NCBI GenBank assembly: GCA_009908915.1
Contig: JAAAOJ010000039.1
Span: 1 to 64,000, forward strand
DNA from: Planctomycetota bacterium
Lineage (GTDB): Bacteria; Planctomycetota; Phycisphaerae; SM23-33
Reading direction: 5' to 3'
DNA: 64,000 nucleotides
Part shown: positions 15,907-25,158 of the stretch, one piece after another
Layout of the letters: each line of letters starts with the position of its first letter
How positions within the stretch are numbered: the stretch's first letter is position 1
Translations under genes and position numbers: made by a program
Notes under the pieces: model-generated
Database searches by the model: none
Told to the model about the DNA's origin: nothing
Seen by the model: the letters and a program-made list of their open reading frames with translations, nothing else

Positions 15907-16068
15907 TCAGTCGACGGCGGTGAAGTCGTCCTTCATCGCGCCGCACTCGGGACAGGCCCAGTCGTCCGGCAGGTCCTCGAAGGCCGTGCCGGGCGAGACG
16001 CCGTTGTCCGGGTCGCCGATGTCGGGATCGTAGACATAGCCGCACAAGTCGCAACTGTATTTCTTCAT
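15907..16068 (-). CDS. Rubredoxin
   Basis: The 53-residue protein carries the two iron-binding loops [10 protein letters not shown] and [11 protein letters not shown], with the conserved [18 protein letters not shown] between them. Rubredoxins are small soluble one-electron carriers with one Fe(Cys)4 site. The start MKKYSC at 16068 is preceded by GAGAGG ten bases upstream; a frame beginning seven codons earlier is possible but lacks a ribosome site. It lies convergent to the membrane protein gene and just downstream of rseP. Its partners (for example rubrerythrin or superoxide reductase) are not in the window. Confidence 0.95.
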   Translation of the reverse strand: MKKYSCDLCGYVYDPDIGDPDNGVSPGTAFEDLPDDWACPECGAMKDDFTAVD

Positions 16069-16150
16069 GGTGGATATCCTCTCTGGCAAGGGTCGCAGGC
16101 ATTACACAGCGGGCGATTATGCCGGCTGCCGCCGCGGAAGGCAAGGCTCA

Positions 16151-18478
16151 CTATCCGAAGATGTCCACGACGTCCTTGATGAAAATGACGATCATCAAGC
16201 CGAAGATCAGGAACAGCCCGACCATCTGGATGCCGATGACGAGCCGGGCCGGCAGCGGTCGCCCGCGGATCTTCTCGATCAGCAGCAGCACGGCGTGGCC
16301 ACCGTCGAGGACCGGCAGGGGCAGGAAGTTGAACACCGCCAACAGCACGCTCAGCAGGGCCATGAAGTACACCAGCTTCATGACGCTCCGTCGGGCGACG
16401 GTGACGGCGGTCGCGCCGATCCGCAGCGGTCCGCCGACGCTCTTGACGCCCACCGATCCGCGGATCATGGCTGCGAGCTGGCCGTACACCGAGATCATCC
16501 AGCGAGATGTCTCGCGGAAGCCCCAGCCGATCGCGGCCAGCGGATTGCTGTAGTTGATCTCGATCTGCTCGATACCGAAATTCGTGTACATGAACGGGTC
16601 GTACTGCACGGCCGCGAGGTTCTGTTGCTGGACCTTACCGAACGGGCCGAGTTCCACGTCGCGCTGGATATCGCCGAGCTGCACCTTGAGCGTGACGGGC
16701 TGGTCGGGCGAGGCCTCGGCGTGGGCCTGCAGGGCGTGGTGCAGGTCGACCCATGTCTCGACCGGCGTCTCGCCGACGGCGAGGATGTCCGTACCCGGTT
16801 CGATGCCGGCCTCGGCGGCCGATGAGCCGGGTCGCACGCTGGCGACGACCGTATGCTGCTGGTCCATGCCCGGGGCGATGCCGACGAGATACTGCCCGTC
16901 GCGTTCGCGCGGCGTGAGCGTGAGGGTTCTCGTCGAGTCGTCCGTCCGGAGCACCGTGATCCGCGTCTGGCTGCCGGCGATTGTGTTGGACGTTTCGAGT
17001 TGCTCGGTCAGTGTCGGAAGGGGGCGGTCTCCGTAGGCCAGGATGATGTCGCCCGGCTGGAGGCCCACCTCGGCCGCCGCAGAATCTTCGTAGACGCGCT
17101 GAACGCGGAGGCGGGGCACCATGCCGAGGATGTCGACCATCGTCCGCTCGCCGCCGCCGACCACCTGCGAAAGCGACAGTACGGTCACGTTGCCCGCGTT
17201 GTCCTCAAAGGCGGCCTGGCCGGGCTTGACCTCGTGCGCCGTGCCGTCGGGCCCGCGGTAGACGATTGGCTCGTCCCCGCGGTTCTCGCGACGCTTCCAC
17301 GCCCGTAGGGCCGAGCCGTCGGCGAGGTAGGACACGGAGACGCTCGATCGCATGCGAGGCTGGACGGTGGCGGTCAGTTCCTGTCCCTGGCGGACGTAGC
17401 GGATGTCGACGGGCCGGCCGTCGAGTGTCTCGGCCACCTGGTCGATCTGTGGCTGGTTGGCCACGGGCTGGCCCGCCACGCGCGTGATACGGTCGCCCAT
17501 CTTGAATGTCGCGTCGGCCTCCGTGCCCATCGGTGGGCCAACGATGTTGCTGCCCGCCGGGGTAATGCCGAAGACCGGAATGTCCTGGCTGGGTTCTTCG
17601 CGCACACCGATCGTCGCCGTGCCCGGGTAGGTCCTGCCAGAGACGGGGCGCTCGATCTGCATCGTCAGGACGTCGCCTTCTTCGGCCATCACCGCCGCGA
17701 GCATCAGGTCCTGGAAGCGCGTGACATCCTCGCCCATCAGCCGGGCGAAGATCCCGCCGCCCTCGACGCGTTTGACGCGGTCGCCGGGCCGCAGGCCCGC
17801 GCCGGCCGGCGAGCGGTCGGACGGAATCGGCGGCGGCGCCTCGGCCGACCAGGCGATCTCGGCCCGGGAGGCGGGGAAGGTCGGCACGGTCTCGCCGACT
17901 ATGGGTGCGTTGAAGTCCATGCCGATGAGCCCGATGATCGGGAACAGCATGGCCGCGAAGATCAGGTTCATCACCACGCCGGCGGCGATCACACCGAAGC
18001 GTTTGCCCACCGGAGCCGACCCGTAGCCGCGGGGGTCGGTGGTCTCCAGGCTCTTGTCGGGTGCGAAGTCATCCTGCCCGCTCATATGCACATAGCCGCC
18101 AATCGGCAGCCAGTTCAAGCGGTATTCCGTCTCCCCCAGATGCAGTGTTTCGGCGGCCTGGTGGATCTTCAGCGTGCGTTCCTTCTCCAGCATGGCCCCG
18201 ACGTTCACGCCCTCGGCGACGAGTTTCTCGGCGGCCCGCTGCTGATACTCCGGCTCGGTGGAGCCGATGCGCACGCCGATGCCCTTACGGTAACTGAGGA
18301 TCGGGTGGAAGAAGCCCAGGGCGAACCGTGTTACGCGGATACCCGCCCGCTTGGCCATGATGAAGTGACCGAATTCATGGACCAGCACGACCGCCCCCAG
18401 GCCGATGAGGAACATCGCCAAGGGCCAGACCCAGTAGACAATTACATCGTTCCAGAACGTTGAGAATATCTCAGCCAT
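16151..18478 (-). CDS. rseP: RseP-type site-2 intramembrane protease with several PDZ domains
   Basis: Zinc proteases of this M50 family cut membrane-bound regulators such as anti-sigma factors. The active site HEFGH is at residues 34-38 of the first helix, and the second metal ligand is in the LDGG motif (PLPVLDGGHAVLLLIEK) near the C-terminus. Between them lie PDZ-like repeats with GLQPGDIILAYGDRPL and GIEPGTDILAVGETPV; the region suggests at least three. At 775 residues it is much longer than E. coli RseP (about 450), mainly from this periplasmic region. The start MAEIFSTFW at 18478 has GAGG upstream. dxr lies directly upstream, a common pairing in bacteria. Confidence 0.9.
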   Translation of the reverse strand: MAEIFSTFWNDVIVYWVWPLAMFLIGLGAVVLVHEFGHFIMAKRAGIRVTRFALGFFHPILSYRKGIGVRIGSTEPEYQQRAAEKLVAEGVNVGAMLEKERTLKIHQAAETLHLGETEYRLNWLPIGGYVHMSGQDDFAPDKSLETTDPRGYGSAPVGKRFGVIAAGVVMNLIFAAMLFPIIGLIGMDFNAPIVGETVPTFPASRAEIAWSAEAPPPIPSDRSPAGAGLRPGDRVKRVEGGGIFARLMGEDVTRFQDLMLAAVMAEEGDVLTMQIERPVSGRTYPGTATIGVREEPSQDIPVFGITPAGSNIVGPPMGTEADATFKMGDRITRVAGQPVANQPQIDQVAETLDGRPVDIRYVRQGQELTATVQPRMRSSVSVSYLADGSALRAWKRRENRGDEPIVYRGPDGTAHEVKPGQAAFEDNAGNVTVLSLSQVVGGGERTMVDILGMVPRLRVQRVYEDSAAAEVGLQPGDIILAYGDRPLPTLTEQLETSNTIAGSQTRITVLRTDDSTRTLTLTPRERDGQYLVGIAPGMDQQHTVVASVRPGSSAAEAGIEPGTDILAVGETPVETWVDLHHALQAHAEASPDQPVTLKVQLGDIQRDVELGPFGKVQQQNLAAVQYDPFMYTNFGIEQIEINYSNPLAAIGWGFRETSRWMISVYGQLAAMIRGSVGVKSVGGPLRIGATAVTVARRSVMKLVYFMALLSVLLAVFNFLPLPVLDGGHAVLLLIEKIRGRPLPARLVIGIQMVGLFLIFGLMIVIFIKDVVDIFG

Positions 18479-18584
18479 CAATGCCTCATTCAATGTGCCC
18501 TCTGTCGGGGTGCGATCCTGACGATAAGCGACGCCAGCGGCGCGACCCCGCAACGGGCAGCGCGGGCGCCGCGGTCATCGTTCA

Positions 18585-19766
18585 TCACTGCTTGTTGATT
18601 TCCTCTCGTGCCCATGCGTCGGCGTCGAGCAGAGCTTCCAATGTTACCCTATCATCGGCCGGGGGGTTCTCAGAACCTGTCGGTTTTTTCCGGGCCGTCG
18701 TTGCGTCCCAACGGTGCAAGGCTGCTTCGACGAGTTCCACGATGCGGCCGAAGCGTATCCGCCCGCCCAGGAAGGCCTCGACGGCGGCCTCATTGGCGGC
18801 GTTGAGGACGGCCCCGGCGGCCCCGCCGTCGCGGATGGCGCGGGCTGCCAGTTCCACCGGTCGGGCGAAGCGCCCCTCGGCGGGGCGGAAGGTCAACTCG
18901 CCGATGCCGGCCAGGTCCAGCGGGTCGCCCTCGACGGCCGGGCGATGCGGATACTGCAGCGCGTAGGCGATGGGCCCCCGCATGTCCGGCCGGGCGAGCT
19001 GGGCCATCGTGCTGCCGTCCTGGAACTCGACCATGGCGTGGACGATCGACTGGGGGTGGATGACCACGTCGATCTGCTCGGCCGGCAGGTCGAACAGCCA
19101 ATGGGCCTCGATGACCTCCAGGGCCTTGTTCATCAGCGTGGCCGAGTCGATGGTGATTTTCGGGCCCATGGCCCAGTTGGGGTGGGCCAGTGCCTGCTCG
19201 ACCGTTGCCTCCGCGGCGGCTTGGTCGTCGAGGTCGCGAAGCGCCCCGCCGGAGGAAGTGATGATCGCGCGGCGGATTTCCTCGCGCCGCCCCGAGGCCA
19301 TGCACTGCAGCAGGCCGGAGTGTTCGCTGTCGACCGGTAGGACCACCACGCCGGCCGCCCGGGCCGCGGGGATGACGATACTGCCGGCGCAGACCAGCGT
19401 TTCCTTGTTAGCCAGGGCGAGCGTGCAGCCGTGTTCGATGGCTGTCAGCGTCGCCGAAAGTCCGACGGCCCCGACGACGGCCGTGAGGACCACGTCGGGC
19501 TCCGTCGCGGCGATCAGCTCGCTCATGGCGTCTTCGCCGCAGACGATCTTCGTGCCGGGCGGCAGGGCCTCGGCGAGGTCGTCGCGGTGCGGCTCGGCGA
19601 TGGCGACGGCCTGTGGACGGTGGGCCACCGCCTGCTCGCCCAGCAGCTGCCAGCTGTCCCTCGCGCCCAGCGCGCAGACCGTCAGGTCGTCGCGGGCCTC
19701 GATGACCGCCAACGCCTGCCGGCCGATGCTGCCGGTGCTGCCGAGAATGGCAATACGTGTGGGCAT
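18585..19766 (-). CDS. dxr: 1-deoxy-D-xylulose 5-phosphate reductoisomerase
   Basis: Dxr makes MEP from DXP with NADPH, the second step of non-mevalonate isoprenoid synthesis. The NADPH loop GSTGSIG is at residues 8-14. The catalytic region reads LPVDSEHSGLLQCM, and the metal site is followed by the ALAHPNWAMGPKITIDSATLMNKALEVIEA segment (the expected WxMGxKxT-D-S core). The length, 393, is normal. The frame is open far upstream, but only the ATG at 19766 gives the family N-terminus. It is divergent from the NUDIX gene across 81 bases and precedes rseP. Confidence 0.96.
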   Translation of the reverse strand: MPTRIAILGSTGSIGRQALAVIEARDDLTVCALGARDSWQLLGEQAVAHRPQAVAIAEPHRDDLAEALPPGTKIVCGEDAMSELIAATEPDVVLTAVVGAVGLSATLTAIEHGCTLALANKETLVCAGSIVIPAARAAGVVVLPVDSEHSGLLQCMASGRREEIRRAIITSSGGALRDLDDQAAAEATVEQALAHPNWAMGPKITIDSATLMNKALEVIEAHWLFDLPAEQIDVVIHPQSIVHAMVEFQDGSTMAQLARPDMRGPIAYALQYPHRPAVEGDPLDLAGIGELTFRPAEGRFARPVELAARAIRDGGAAGAVLNAANEAAVEAFLGGRIRFGRIVELVEAALHRWDATTARKKPTGSENPPADDRVTLEALLDADAWAREEINKQ

Positions 19767-19835
19767 GAGCGTGCGGCTATCATGGCAGAATGCCGCCGCG
19801 TCGGCAAGAACATAGCAGTCGGCGGGGCGAGGGCC

Positions 19836-19841
19836 TATAAT
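19836..19841 (+). promoter_or_regulatory. -10 box of the NUDIX gene, leaderless start
   Basis: A perfect TATAAT stands six bases before the ATG at 19848. No good -35 hexamer is seen at 16-18 bases. The divergent dxr start is only 81 bases away. Confidence 0.55.
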
Positions 19842-19847
19842 GGCGGC

Positions 19848-20384
19848 ATGAACAGGACGAACGTACTCCACGATGACGTGGTCCATTCGAGTTACGTCTT
19901 CGACGTGCATCGAACCGGCCTGATGCTGCCTTCCGGCGAGCGCGTCACACGCGACGTTGTTCGCACGCGCGGGGCGGCCCTGGTGCTGCCGGTGCTCGAC
20001 GACGGCCGCATCGTGATGATCCGCCAGTACCGATTCGCGCACAACGAAGTCATGTGGGAGCTGCCCTGCGGCGGCCTGGAAGACGGCGAGAGCCCCAAGG
20101 CCTGCGCCGTCCGCGAGCTTCGCGAGGAAGCGGGCTACACCGCCGGACACGTCGAGCCGCTCGGCAAATGCTACTCCACGCCGGGATTCACCGACGAGAT
20201 CATCCACAATTACCTTGCGACGAACCTGGCCGACGGCCAGCAGGACCTCGACGAGCACGAAGACATCGAGGTCGCATGTCTTGAGGACCCAAAGGTTCGC
20301 CAGCTCGTTGTCGATGGAAACGTGGTCGATGCGAAAACCATCTGTGCGCTGACGACGTACTGGTTGAGGAAGGGCCTGAGATAG
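19848..20384 (+). CDS. NUDIX hydrolase, ADP-ribose pyrophosphatase type
   Basis: The NUDIX box is complete: G-GLEDGES-K-AC-RELREEAGY (about residues 76-98). Upstream beta strands (VIMIRQYRFAH, WELPCGG) and the later CYSTPGFTDEIIHNYLA match ADP-ribose pyrophosphatases, which split ADP-ribose to AMP and ribose 5-phosphate. The length is 178. The ATG at 19848 is chosen because of the TATAAT box six bases upstream and the good N-terminus. No operon partner follows closely. Confidence 0.88.
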   Translation: MNRTNVLHDDVVHSSYVFDVHRTGLMLPSGERVTRDVVRTRGAALVLPVLDDGRIVMIRQYRFAHNEVMWELPCGGLEDGESPKACAVRELREEAGYTAGHVEPLGKCYSTPGFTDEIIHNYLATNLADGQQDLDEHEDIEVACLEDPKVRQLVVDGNVVDAKTICALTTYWLRKGLR

Positions 20385-20388
20385 CTGA

Positions 20389-20443
20389 GGGCCTGTGGCC
20401 TACGACCTGTGAACGATGACCTATAACCTGTGACCTCTAACTT
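20389..20443 (+). repeat. Degenerate CCTGTGACCTA-type short tandem repeat
   Basis: About four units of a 10-14-base word built around CCTGTG-CC-TA follow one another between the NUDIX and rhomboid genes. No coding or folding potential is obvious. Confidence 0.5.
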
Positions 20444-20459
20444 CTGAGCTGATCTTCAT

Positions 20460-21296
20460 ATGGGTATGGAAAGTCGACGATATTACGGCGGGGGCGGATA
20501 CGGCGGTGGCGGAATGGGTCTGCCCAAGCCGCAGAAGGGCGTGGCCATGCTGCTGGTTATCAACATCGCGGCCTTCGTGATTCAGCAGATGTGGCGGCCG
20601 TTCACGGATACGTTCTCGGCCGTCCCGGCGGACTGGTGGCAGGTCTGGCGGCTGATCACGTTCCAGTTCCTTCACGCCGACCCGATGCATCTGCTGTTCA
20701 ACATGATCGGGCTTTATTTCCTGGGCATGTACCTCGAACGGGCGTGGGGGACGGTGCGGTTCATCCGCTTCTACCTGACCTGCGGCGCGATTGCAGGCCT
20801 GTCTCACTATGCGCTGATGGCGATGACCGGCTATACGTACGTCGGCCTGATCGGCGCCAGCGGCGGCGTCTTTGCCGTCATCGCCGCCTGTGCGATTCTC
20901 TTCCCGCAGATACGCCTGATCGTGTTGTTCTTCCCCATGCCGATCCGCACGGCGGCGGTGCTGTTCCTGGCCATCGCGGGTCTGAGCCTGATCTCCGGCG
21001 GAGCCGGCAGCGTGGTCTCGCACGCGGCCCACTTCGGCGGGATGGTCGCCGGTGGGCTGTGGGTGCTGGCCGGGCCGACGCTGGCGGACATCAAGGTCGA
21101 GGCGCAGCAGCGCGCACAGGATGGCGCCTGGCAGCGCAAGATGGAGCAGCAAGCCAAGGAGCAGGATGAGATCGACGCCATCCTGCAGAAAATCCAGCGC
21201 GAGGGCATCGACAGCCTGACGCCCCGCGAGAGACGCACGCTGAAAGAGGCCACCGACAAGCGGCGCGACCGCGACCGCAGGATTAACAAGATGTAG
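20460..21296 (+). CDS. Rhomboid-family intramembrane serine protease
   Basis: The 278-residue protein begins with a Gly/Tyr-rich stretch (residues 8-20) and then has about six membrane helices. The family marks are present: HADPMHLLFNMIGL with the oxyanion Asn, GASGGVFAV with the nucleophile Ser, and HAAHFGGMVAGG with the catalytic His. The C-terminal 70 residues are soluble, helical and highly charged (a probable cytoplasmic coiled coil, KMEQQAKEQDEIDAI). Rhomboids cut single-pass membrane proteins. The substrate is unknown. The ATG at 20460 has no strong ribosome site. Confidence 0.9.
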   Translation: MGMESRRYYGGGGYGGGGMGLPKPQKGVAMLLVINIAAFVIQQMWRPFTDTFSAVPADWWQVWRLITFQFLHADPMHLLFNMIGLYFLGMYLERAWGTVRFIRFYLTCGAIAGLSHYALMAMTGYTYVGLIGASGGVFAVIAACAILFPQIRLIVLFFPMPIRTAAVLFLAIAGLSLISGGAGSVVSHAAHFGGMVAGGLWVLAGPTLADIKVEAQQRAQDGAWQRKMEQQAKEQDEIDAILQKIQREGIDSLTPRERRTLKEATDKRRDRDRRINKM

Positions 21297-21354
21297 TAGA
21301 AGGGCAGAGGGCAGAGGTCGACGCCGCACGCTTGGCCACATTGTCGCCTTCTGC

Positions 21355-21382
21355 TGGACATCATCGCTGCTGGTCGTACAAT
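21355..21382 (+). promoter_or_regulatory. thrC promoter, leaderless start
   Basis: TGGACA (21355-21360), 16-base spacer, TACAAT (21377-21382), then six bases and the ATG at 21389. No ribosome site is present between them. Confidence 0.6.
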
Positions 21383-21388
21383 GCCCGC

Positions 21389-22810
21389 ATGAAGTACATC
21401 TCCACACGAGGACAGATCAAGCCGATCGGCTTTCAGGACGCCGTGATGATGGGCCTGGCCGACGACGGCGGATTGATCGTGCCCGAAAGCATCCCGTCCG
21501 TCGCCGATCGTCTGGACGAACTGGCCGCCATGGACTACCCGGCCCTGGCCTGCGAGATCATCGGCCTGTTCGCGACCGACATCCCCACCAATGACCTGCG
21601 TGAGCTGATGAGGCGCACCTACGGCGAGCGATATTTCACCAACGACGAGGCGGGGCTTTCCGGCGGCGGTCGCGTCGCGCCGTCCGTGCCGGTCGGCGAT
21701 CTGCACATCCTGGAACTGTGGCACGGCCCGACGCTGGCGTTCAAGGACGTCGCGCTGCAACTGCTGGGCAACCTGTTCGAGTACATCCTCGCCCGGCGGG
21801 GCGGGCGGCTGAACATTCTTGGCGCGACGAGTGGCGATACCGGCTCGGCGGCCATCCACGGCTGCCGCGGGCGCGATGGGCTGGACATCTTCATCATGCA
21901 CCCCCGTGGGCGAGTCTCCGAGATCCAGCGGCGCCAGATGACGAGCGTCCTGGACGCCAACGTCCACAACCTTGCCGTCGAGGGCAGCTTCGACGACTGC
22001 CAGCGCATCATGAAAACCCTCGCCAGTGATATCGACTTCAAGCGAACCTACAGCCTCGGAGCCGTCAACAGCGTCAACTGGGCGCGCGTCCTGGCGCAGA
22101 TCGTCTACTACTTCAAGGCGGCTTTCGACGTCACCGCCGCCACCGGCGCCCAGGCCGTCCGCGTCTCGGTCCCAACGGGCAACTTTGGCGACATTCTCGC
22201 CGGCTACTACGCCCGGCGCATGGGCGCGCCGATTTCCGGCCTGATCTTGGCCACCAACGAGAACGATATCCTCAGCCGCTTCTTCAACACCGGCGTCTAT
22301 TCCCTCGGCGAGGTCTACCGGACGCTCTCGCCGTCGATGGATATCCAGGTCGCCAGCAACTTCGAACGCTACCTCTTCTACAAAGTCGGCTGCGACGGCG
22401 GCCGAATCCGCGAGATGATGGAGCAGTTCGGCAAAACCGGCTCACTGGAGATTGAGACGGACGGGCCGGTCGATCCGCTCTTCACCGCTGGAGCCGCCGA
22501 CCGCCAGGCCGTCCTCGCGACTATTCGCGACACCTATCGGCAGCACAACTACGTTCTCGATCCGCACACAGCGTGCGGCGTGCATGTGGCCAATCAGCAA
22601 CCGGGCGGCGACCCGCTTGTCTGCCTGGCCACGGCTCATCCGGCCAAGTTCCCCGACGCCGTTGCCGCGGCGACCGGTCGCGACGACTTGGCCACCCACC
22701 CCTGCATCGCCGAACTGATGGCCGCCGAGGAACGCTGCACCGTCCTGCCCGAGGACATCGAGGCCGTGCGAAGCTTCATCGAAAACACTGTGGCCGGACA
22801 CAGCGCGTGA
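21389..22810 (+). CDS. thrC: Threonine synthase
   Basis: ThrC converts O-phosphohomoserine to threonine with PLP. The 473-residue protein starts with KYISTRGQ-KPIGFQDAVMMGLADDGGL, the form of the longer threonine synthases. The PLP lysine is in LWHGPTLAFKDVALQLLG, and the phosphate loop is ATSGDTGSAA. The C-terminal part has DPHTACGVHVA and LATAHPAKFPDAV, as expected. The ATG at 21389 is six bases after the -10 box. The next lysine/threonine-pathway gene, dapB, follows after a 667-base gap, so they are not one operon. Confidence 0.96.
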   Translation: MKYISTRGQIKPIGFQDAVMMGLADDGGLIVPESIPSVADRLDELAAMDYPALACEIIGLFATDIPTNDLRELMRRTYGERYFTNDEAGLSGGGRVAPSVPVGDLHILELWHGPTLAFKDVALQLLGNLFEYILARRGGRLNILGATSGDTGSAAIHGCRGRDGLDIFIMHPRGRVSEIQRRQMTSVLDANVHNLAVEGSFDDCQRIMKTLASDIDFKRTYSLGAVNSVNWARVLAQIVYYFKAAFDVTAATGAQAVRVSVPTGNFGDILAGYYARRMGAPISGLILATNENDILSRFFNTGVYSLGEVYRTLSPSMDIQVASNFERYLFYKVGCDGGRIREMMEQFGKTGSLEIETDGPVDPLFTAGAADRQAVLATIRDTYRQHNYVLDPHTACGVHVANQQPGGDPLVCLATAHPAKFPDAVAAATGRDDLATHPCIAELMAAEERCTVLPEDIEAVRSFIENTVAGHSA

Positions 22811-23477
22811 CCATGACCGAGCGTGCCATCGACGACGCGCTCTTCAGACGCGTCCGCGAAGTCACGGGCTCCTGAGTAGTCTCGCACTTGCAGGGCAAAC
22901 ACCGTCTCTGCCTTGGCTCCTCTTCCGCCGGGAGAGCTGGCGGGTTGCGAGCCGGTGAGGGTCTTGGGTGGCGTCCGTAGAGCCTCTCTGACCTGCTGCG
23001 CAGGCCATCTCCCCAAAGGGGAGAGAAGTTCCGAAGCATACGTTTGTCCGGCTCCCCTCGCCAGACCCTTGCCATTTGCCACGTTTTCTGTCAGCATGCC
23101 TCGATAATGACAGGAGCGTGCGGAGAACAGGCTGGCTCCACGGACCAGGAAACAGGACGCCTGGGCTCGCAAGACTTTTGACGACGTGAAGCGCGAGGAG
23201 TACATCGCCTCGCCGCTTGCACCCGTTGAGTGCATAAAGAAGCCGGAAGCATGGCTGACGCTGCTGACCTGGAGTCCGGCCGAGTGCATGCGGCGGGCCG
23301 CCGTCACATGCCGACTGGCAGACTGGGCCAGATCGGCGCGGCGGGCAAAACGCCGATCAAACTGTTCGCGCCCAAGGAATATACGGGCCCGATACGACAG
23401 GCTCTGCCGATCTGACGCCCGAGACCCCGTGACCGACGGGCCCGGCCGCGGAAACGCTGCCGGGCTTGCGTGAGACC
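22811..23477. other. Long degenerate intergenic region
   Basis: No gene is convincing in these 667 bases. A 20-codon frame overlaps nothing useful at 22813. Around 22910-23050 there is GC-rich text with small palindromes (for example CTCCCC/GGGGAG near 23010-23026). At 23160-23415 two overlapping plus-strand frames are open but lack any family motif; they may be remains of a lost gene. The region has the look of decayed sequence. Confidence 0.5.
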
Positions 23478-24281
23478 ATGACCAATATCGCTATTATCGG
23501 AGCCGCCGGCCGCATGGGCCGACGCATCGCCGCCCTGGCCATCGAGTCGGGGCAGTTTAACATCACCGCCGCGACCGACCACCCCGCCTGCGACGCCATC
23601 GGTAAGGACGTCGGCGAACTGGCTGGCGTGGGCACGTTCGGCTTGAACGTCACGGCCAGCCTCGACGCCCTCGACGCCGACCACGGGCCGGATGTGGCCA
23701 TCGACTTCTCCCTGCCCGAGGGTACGATGCAGGCCTTGCCGCTCTTCCGCAAGCAGGGCGTGGCCATGGTCATCGGTACGACCGGGCTGACCGAGAGCCA
23801 GCAGGCCGAGCTGGCGGACACGGCCGGCGAGATTCCCATCGTCTTCGCCAGCAATTACTCAGTGGGCATGAACCTACTGTTTAAGCTGGTCGGCGAGGTT
23901 GCCAAGGTCCTTGGGCCGCAGTACGACATCGACATCGAGGAAACGCACCACCGTTTCAAGAAGGATGCGCCGTCCGGGACGGCGATGACGCTGGCCAAAA
24001 ACATTTGTGCATCCCTCGGCAAGGACGCGGGCGAGACGATCGTCTTGGGCCGGGGCGGCCAGCAGCCTCGCAAGGACGGCGAAATCGGCATGCACGCGTT
24101 GCGGCTGGGCGACACGGTCGGCGAGCACAGCGTGCATTATGGATGCCTGGGCGAGACGGTGACGCTGTCGCACTCGGCCCATACGCGGGACACGTTCGTT
24201 CGCGGCGCATTGCGCGCCGCCCAGTGGGTCGACGGCAAGAAGCCCGGCCTGTACGATATGAGCAATGTCCTGGGCCTGTAG
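23478..24281 (+). CDS. dapB: 4-hydroxy-tetrahydrodipicolinate reductase
   Basis: DapB reduces the cyclic lysine/diaminopimelate precursor with NAD(P)H, feeding cell-wall and lysine synthesis. The nucleotide loop is IIGAAGRMGRRI at residues 5-16. The catalytic and substrate motif is EETHHRFKKDAPSGTAM (about 154-170) with the His-His and Lys expected. ASNYSVGMNLL is the other conserved stretch. The length, 267, is normal. The ATG at 23478 is preferred over one four codons upstream because MTNIAIIGAAG is the family start. Confidence 0.96.
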   Translation: MTNIAIIGAAGRMGRRIAALAIESGQFNITAATDHPACDAIGKDVGELAGVGTFGLNVTASLDALDADHGPDVAIDFSLPEGTMQALPLFRKQGVAMVIGTTGLTESQQAELADTAGEIPIVFASNYSVGMNLLFKLVGEVAKVLGPQYDIDIEETHHRFKKDAPSGTAMTLAKNICASLGKDAGETIVLGRGGQQPRKDGEIGMHALRLGDTVGEHSVHYGCLGETVTLSHSAHTRDTFVRGALRAAQWVDGKKPGLYDMSNVLGL

Positions 24282-24286
24282 CAGCC

Positions 24287-24354
24287 CGCTTAGAAATGGA
24301 TCGCGTCGCGCAGTCGAGCCATTGTTCATATGATTCATATGAATGGGATGCTCT
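24287..24354 (-). repeat. Dispersed palindromic repeat, copy 1
   Basis: This is a reverse-oriented copy of the element found in tandem at 39594-39860. It shares the core TTTCTAA-type end, the GCGACGCGATCC segment and the CATTCATATG end. It lies between dapB and the methyltransferase gene. Confidence 0.7.
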
Positions 24355-24426
24355 AGCCAGGGAGACAGCCCGGCCATGGCAGCGGGAGCTTTTCCAAACG
24401 GGCTGTCCATGTGAAGGATGTCGATT

Positions 24427-25158
24427 ATGCAGCAACCGGATAACAGTGCCTGGCTCGATGCGGACCACGTGAGGCAGTATGTCGAGCGGCAGAAGACATC
24501 CTCGCCCATCGAGGCGGAGTTGTTTGCCGTACTGGCTCGTCTGTTGCGGTCGCTGCCGAGCAAACCCGGCCGCATCCTGGACCTCGGCTGCGGGGCGGGG
24601 CGGTTCGGCCGGGCGATCATGGACGTCTTCGACTGGGTCGACGTGACCTTCAGCGATTTGTCCGCCGAAATGCTCACAGCTGCGCGGGAGGCCGTCGGGG
24701 AGAACGAGCGGGCGAGCTTCCTCGAGGCCGACCTGGCGGAGACGGCGTGGCGCGACGTCTTCGGCCAGCAGCGCTTCGACGTGATCGTCAGCGGTTTCTC
24801 GCTGCACCACCTCGCGCGGGACCGTCGCCGGGAGGTCGTCGACGATATGCCCCGACTCCTTCGGCCGGGCGGACTGCTGGTCGTCGCCGAGTGGGTGGCC
24901 TCGCCGTCGGCGTGGCTGGAGCAGGTGCATAACCGCTGGTTTGTCGAGACGAGCTGGCACGGCGGCGTATTCGAGGGCGACAGCGCGACCTTCGAGCAGA
25001 CGCTCGAGCGCTTTGCTAACCGCGAGGACGTCACACAGGGTCTGCTGCTGCCGATGGACGAGCAGATCGGCTGGCTCGCCGAGGCCGGGCTGGACGACGT
25101 GAGTTGCTTCTGGAAGACCTTCGATATGGCCATGTTCGGCGGGCGGAGGCCCGCGTGA
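24427..25158 (+). CDS. Class I SAM-dependent methyltransferase
   Basis: The SAM-binding glycine loop is ILDLGCGAGRFG (about residues 50-61), followed by VTFSDLSAEML, the acidic loop ADLAE, and motif IV/post-I FDVIVSGFSLHHL. A RLLRPGGLLVVAEWV strand follows. This is the common type-11 fold; BioC and other small-molecule or lipid methyltransferases look alike, so the substrate is unknown. The ATG at 24427 lies eight bases after GAAGGA; one at 24418 is also possible. The stop overlaps the GTG of the next small gene, so the two are coupled. Confidence 0.85.
   Translation: MQQPDNSAWLDADHVRQYVERQKTSSPIEAELFAVLARLLRSLPSKPGRILDLGCGAGRFGRAIMDVFDWVDVTFSDLSAEMLTAAREAVGENERASFLEADLAETAWRDVFGQQRFDVIVSGFSLHHLARDRRREVVDDMPRLLRPGGLLVVAEWVASPSAWLEQVHNRWFVETSWHGGVFEGDSATFEQTLERFANREDVTQGLLLPMDEQIGWLAEAGLDDVSCFWKTFDMAMFGGRRPA

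Noticed and set aside
22811-23415. Short open frames between thrC and dapB
   Set aside because: No ribosome site, no known family sequence and several overlapping alternatives. Described as decayed sequence instead.
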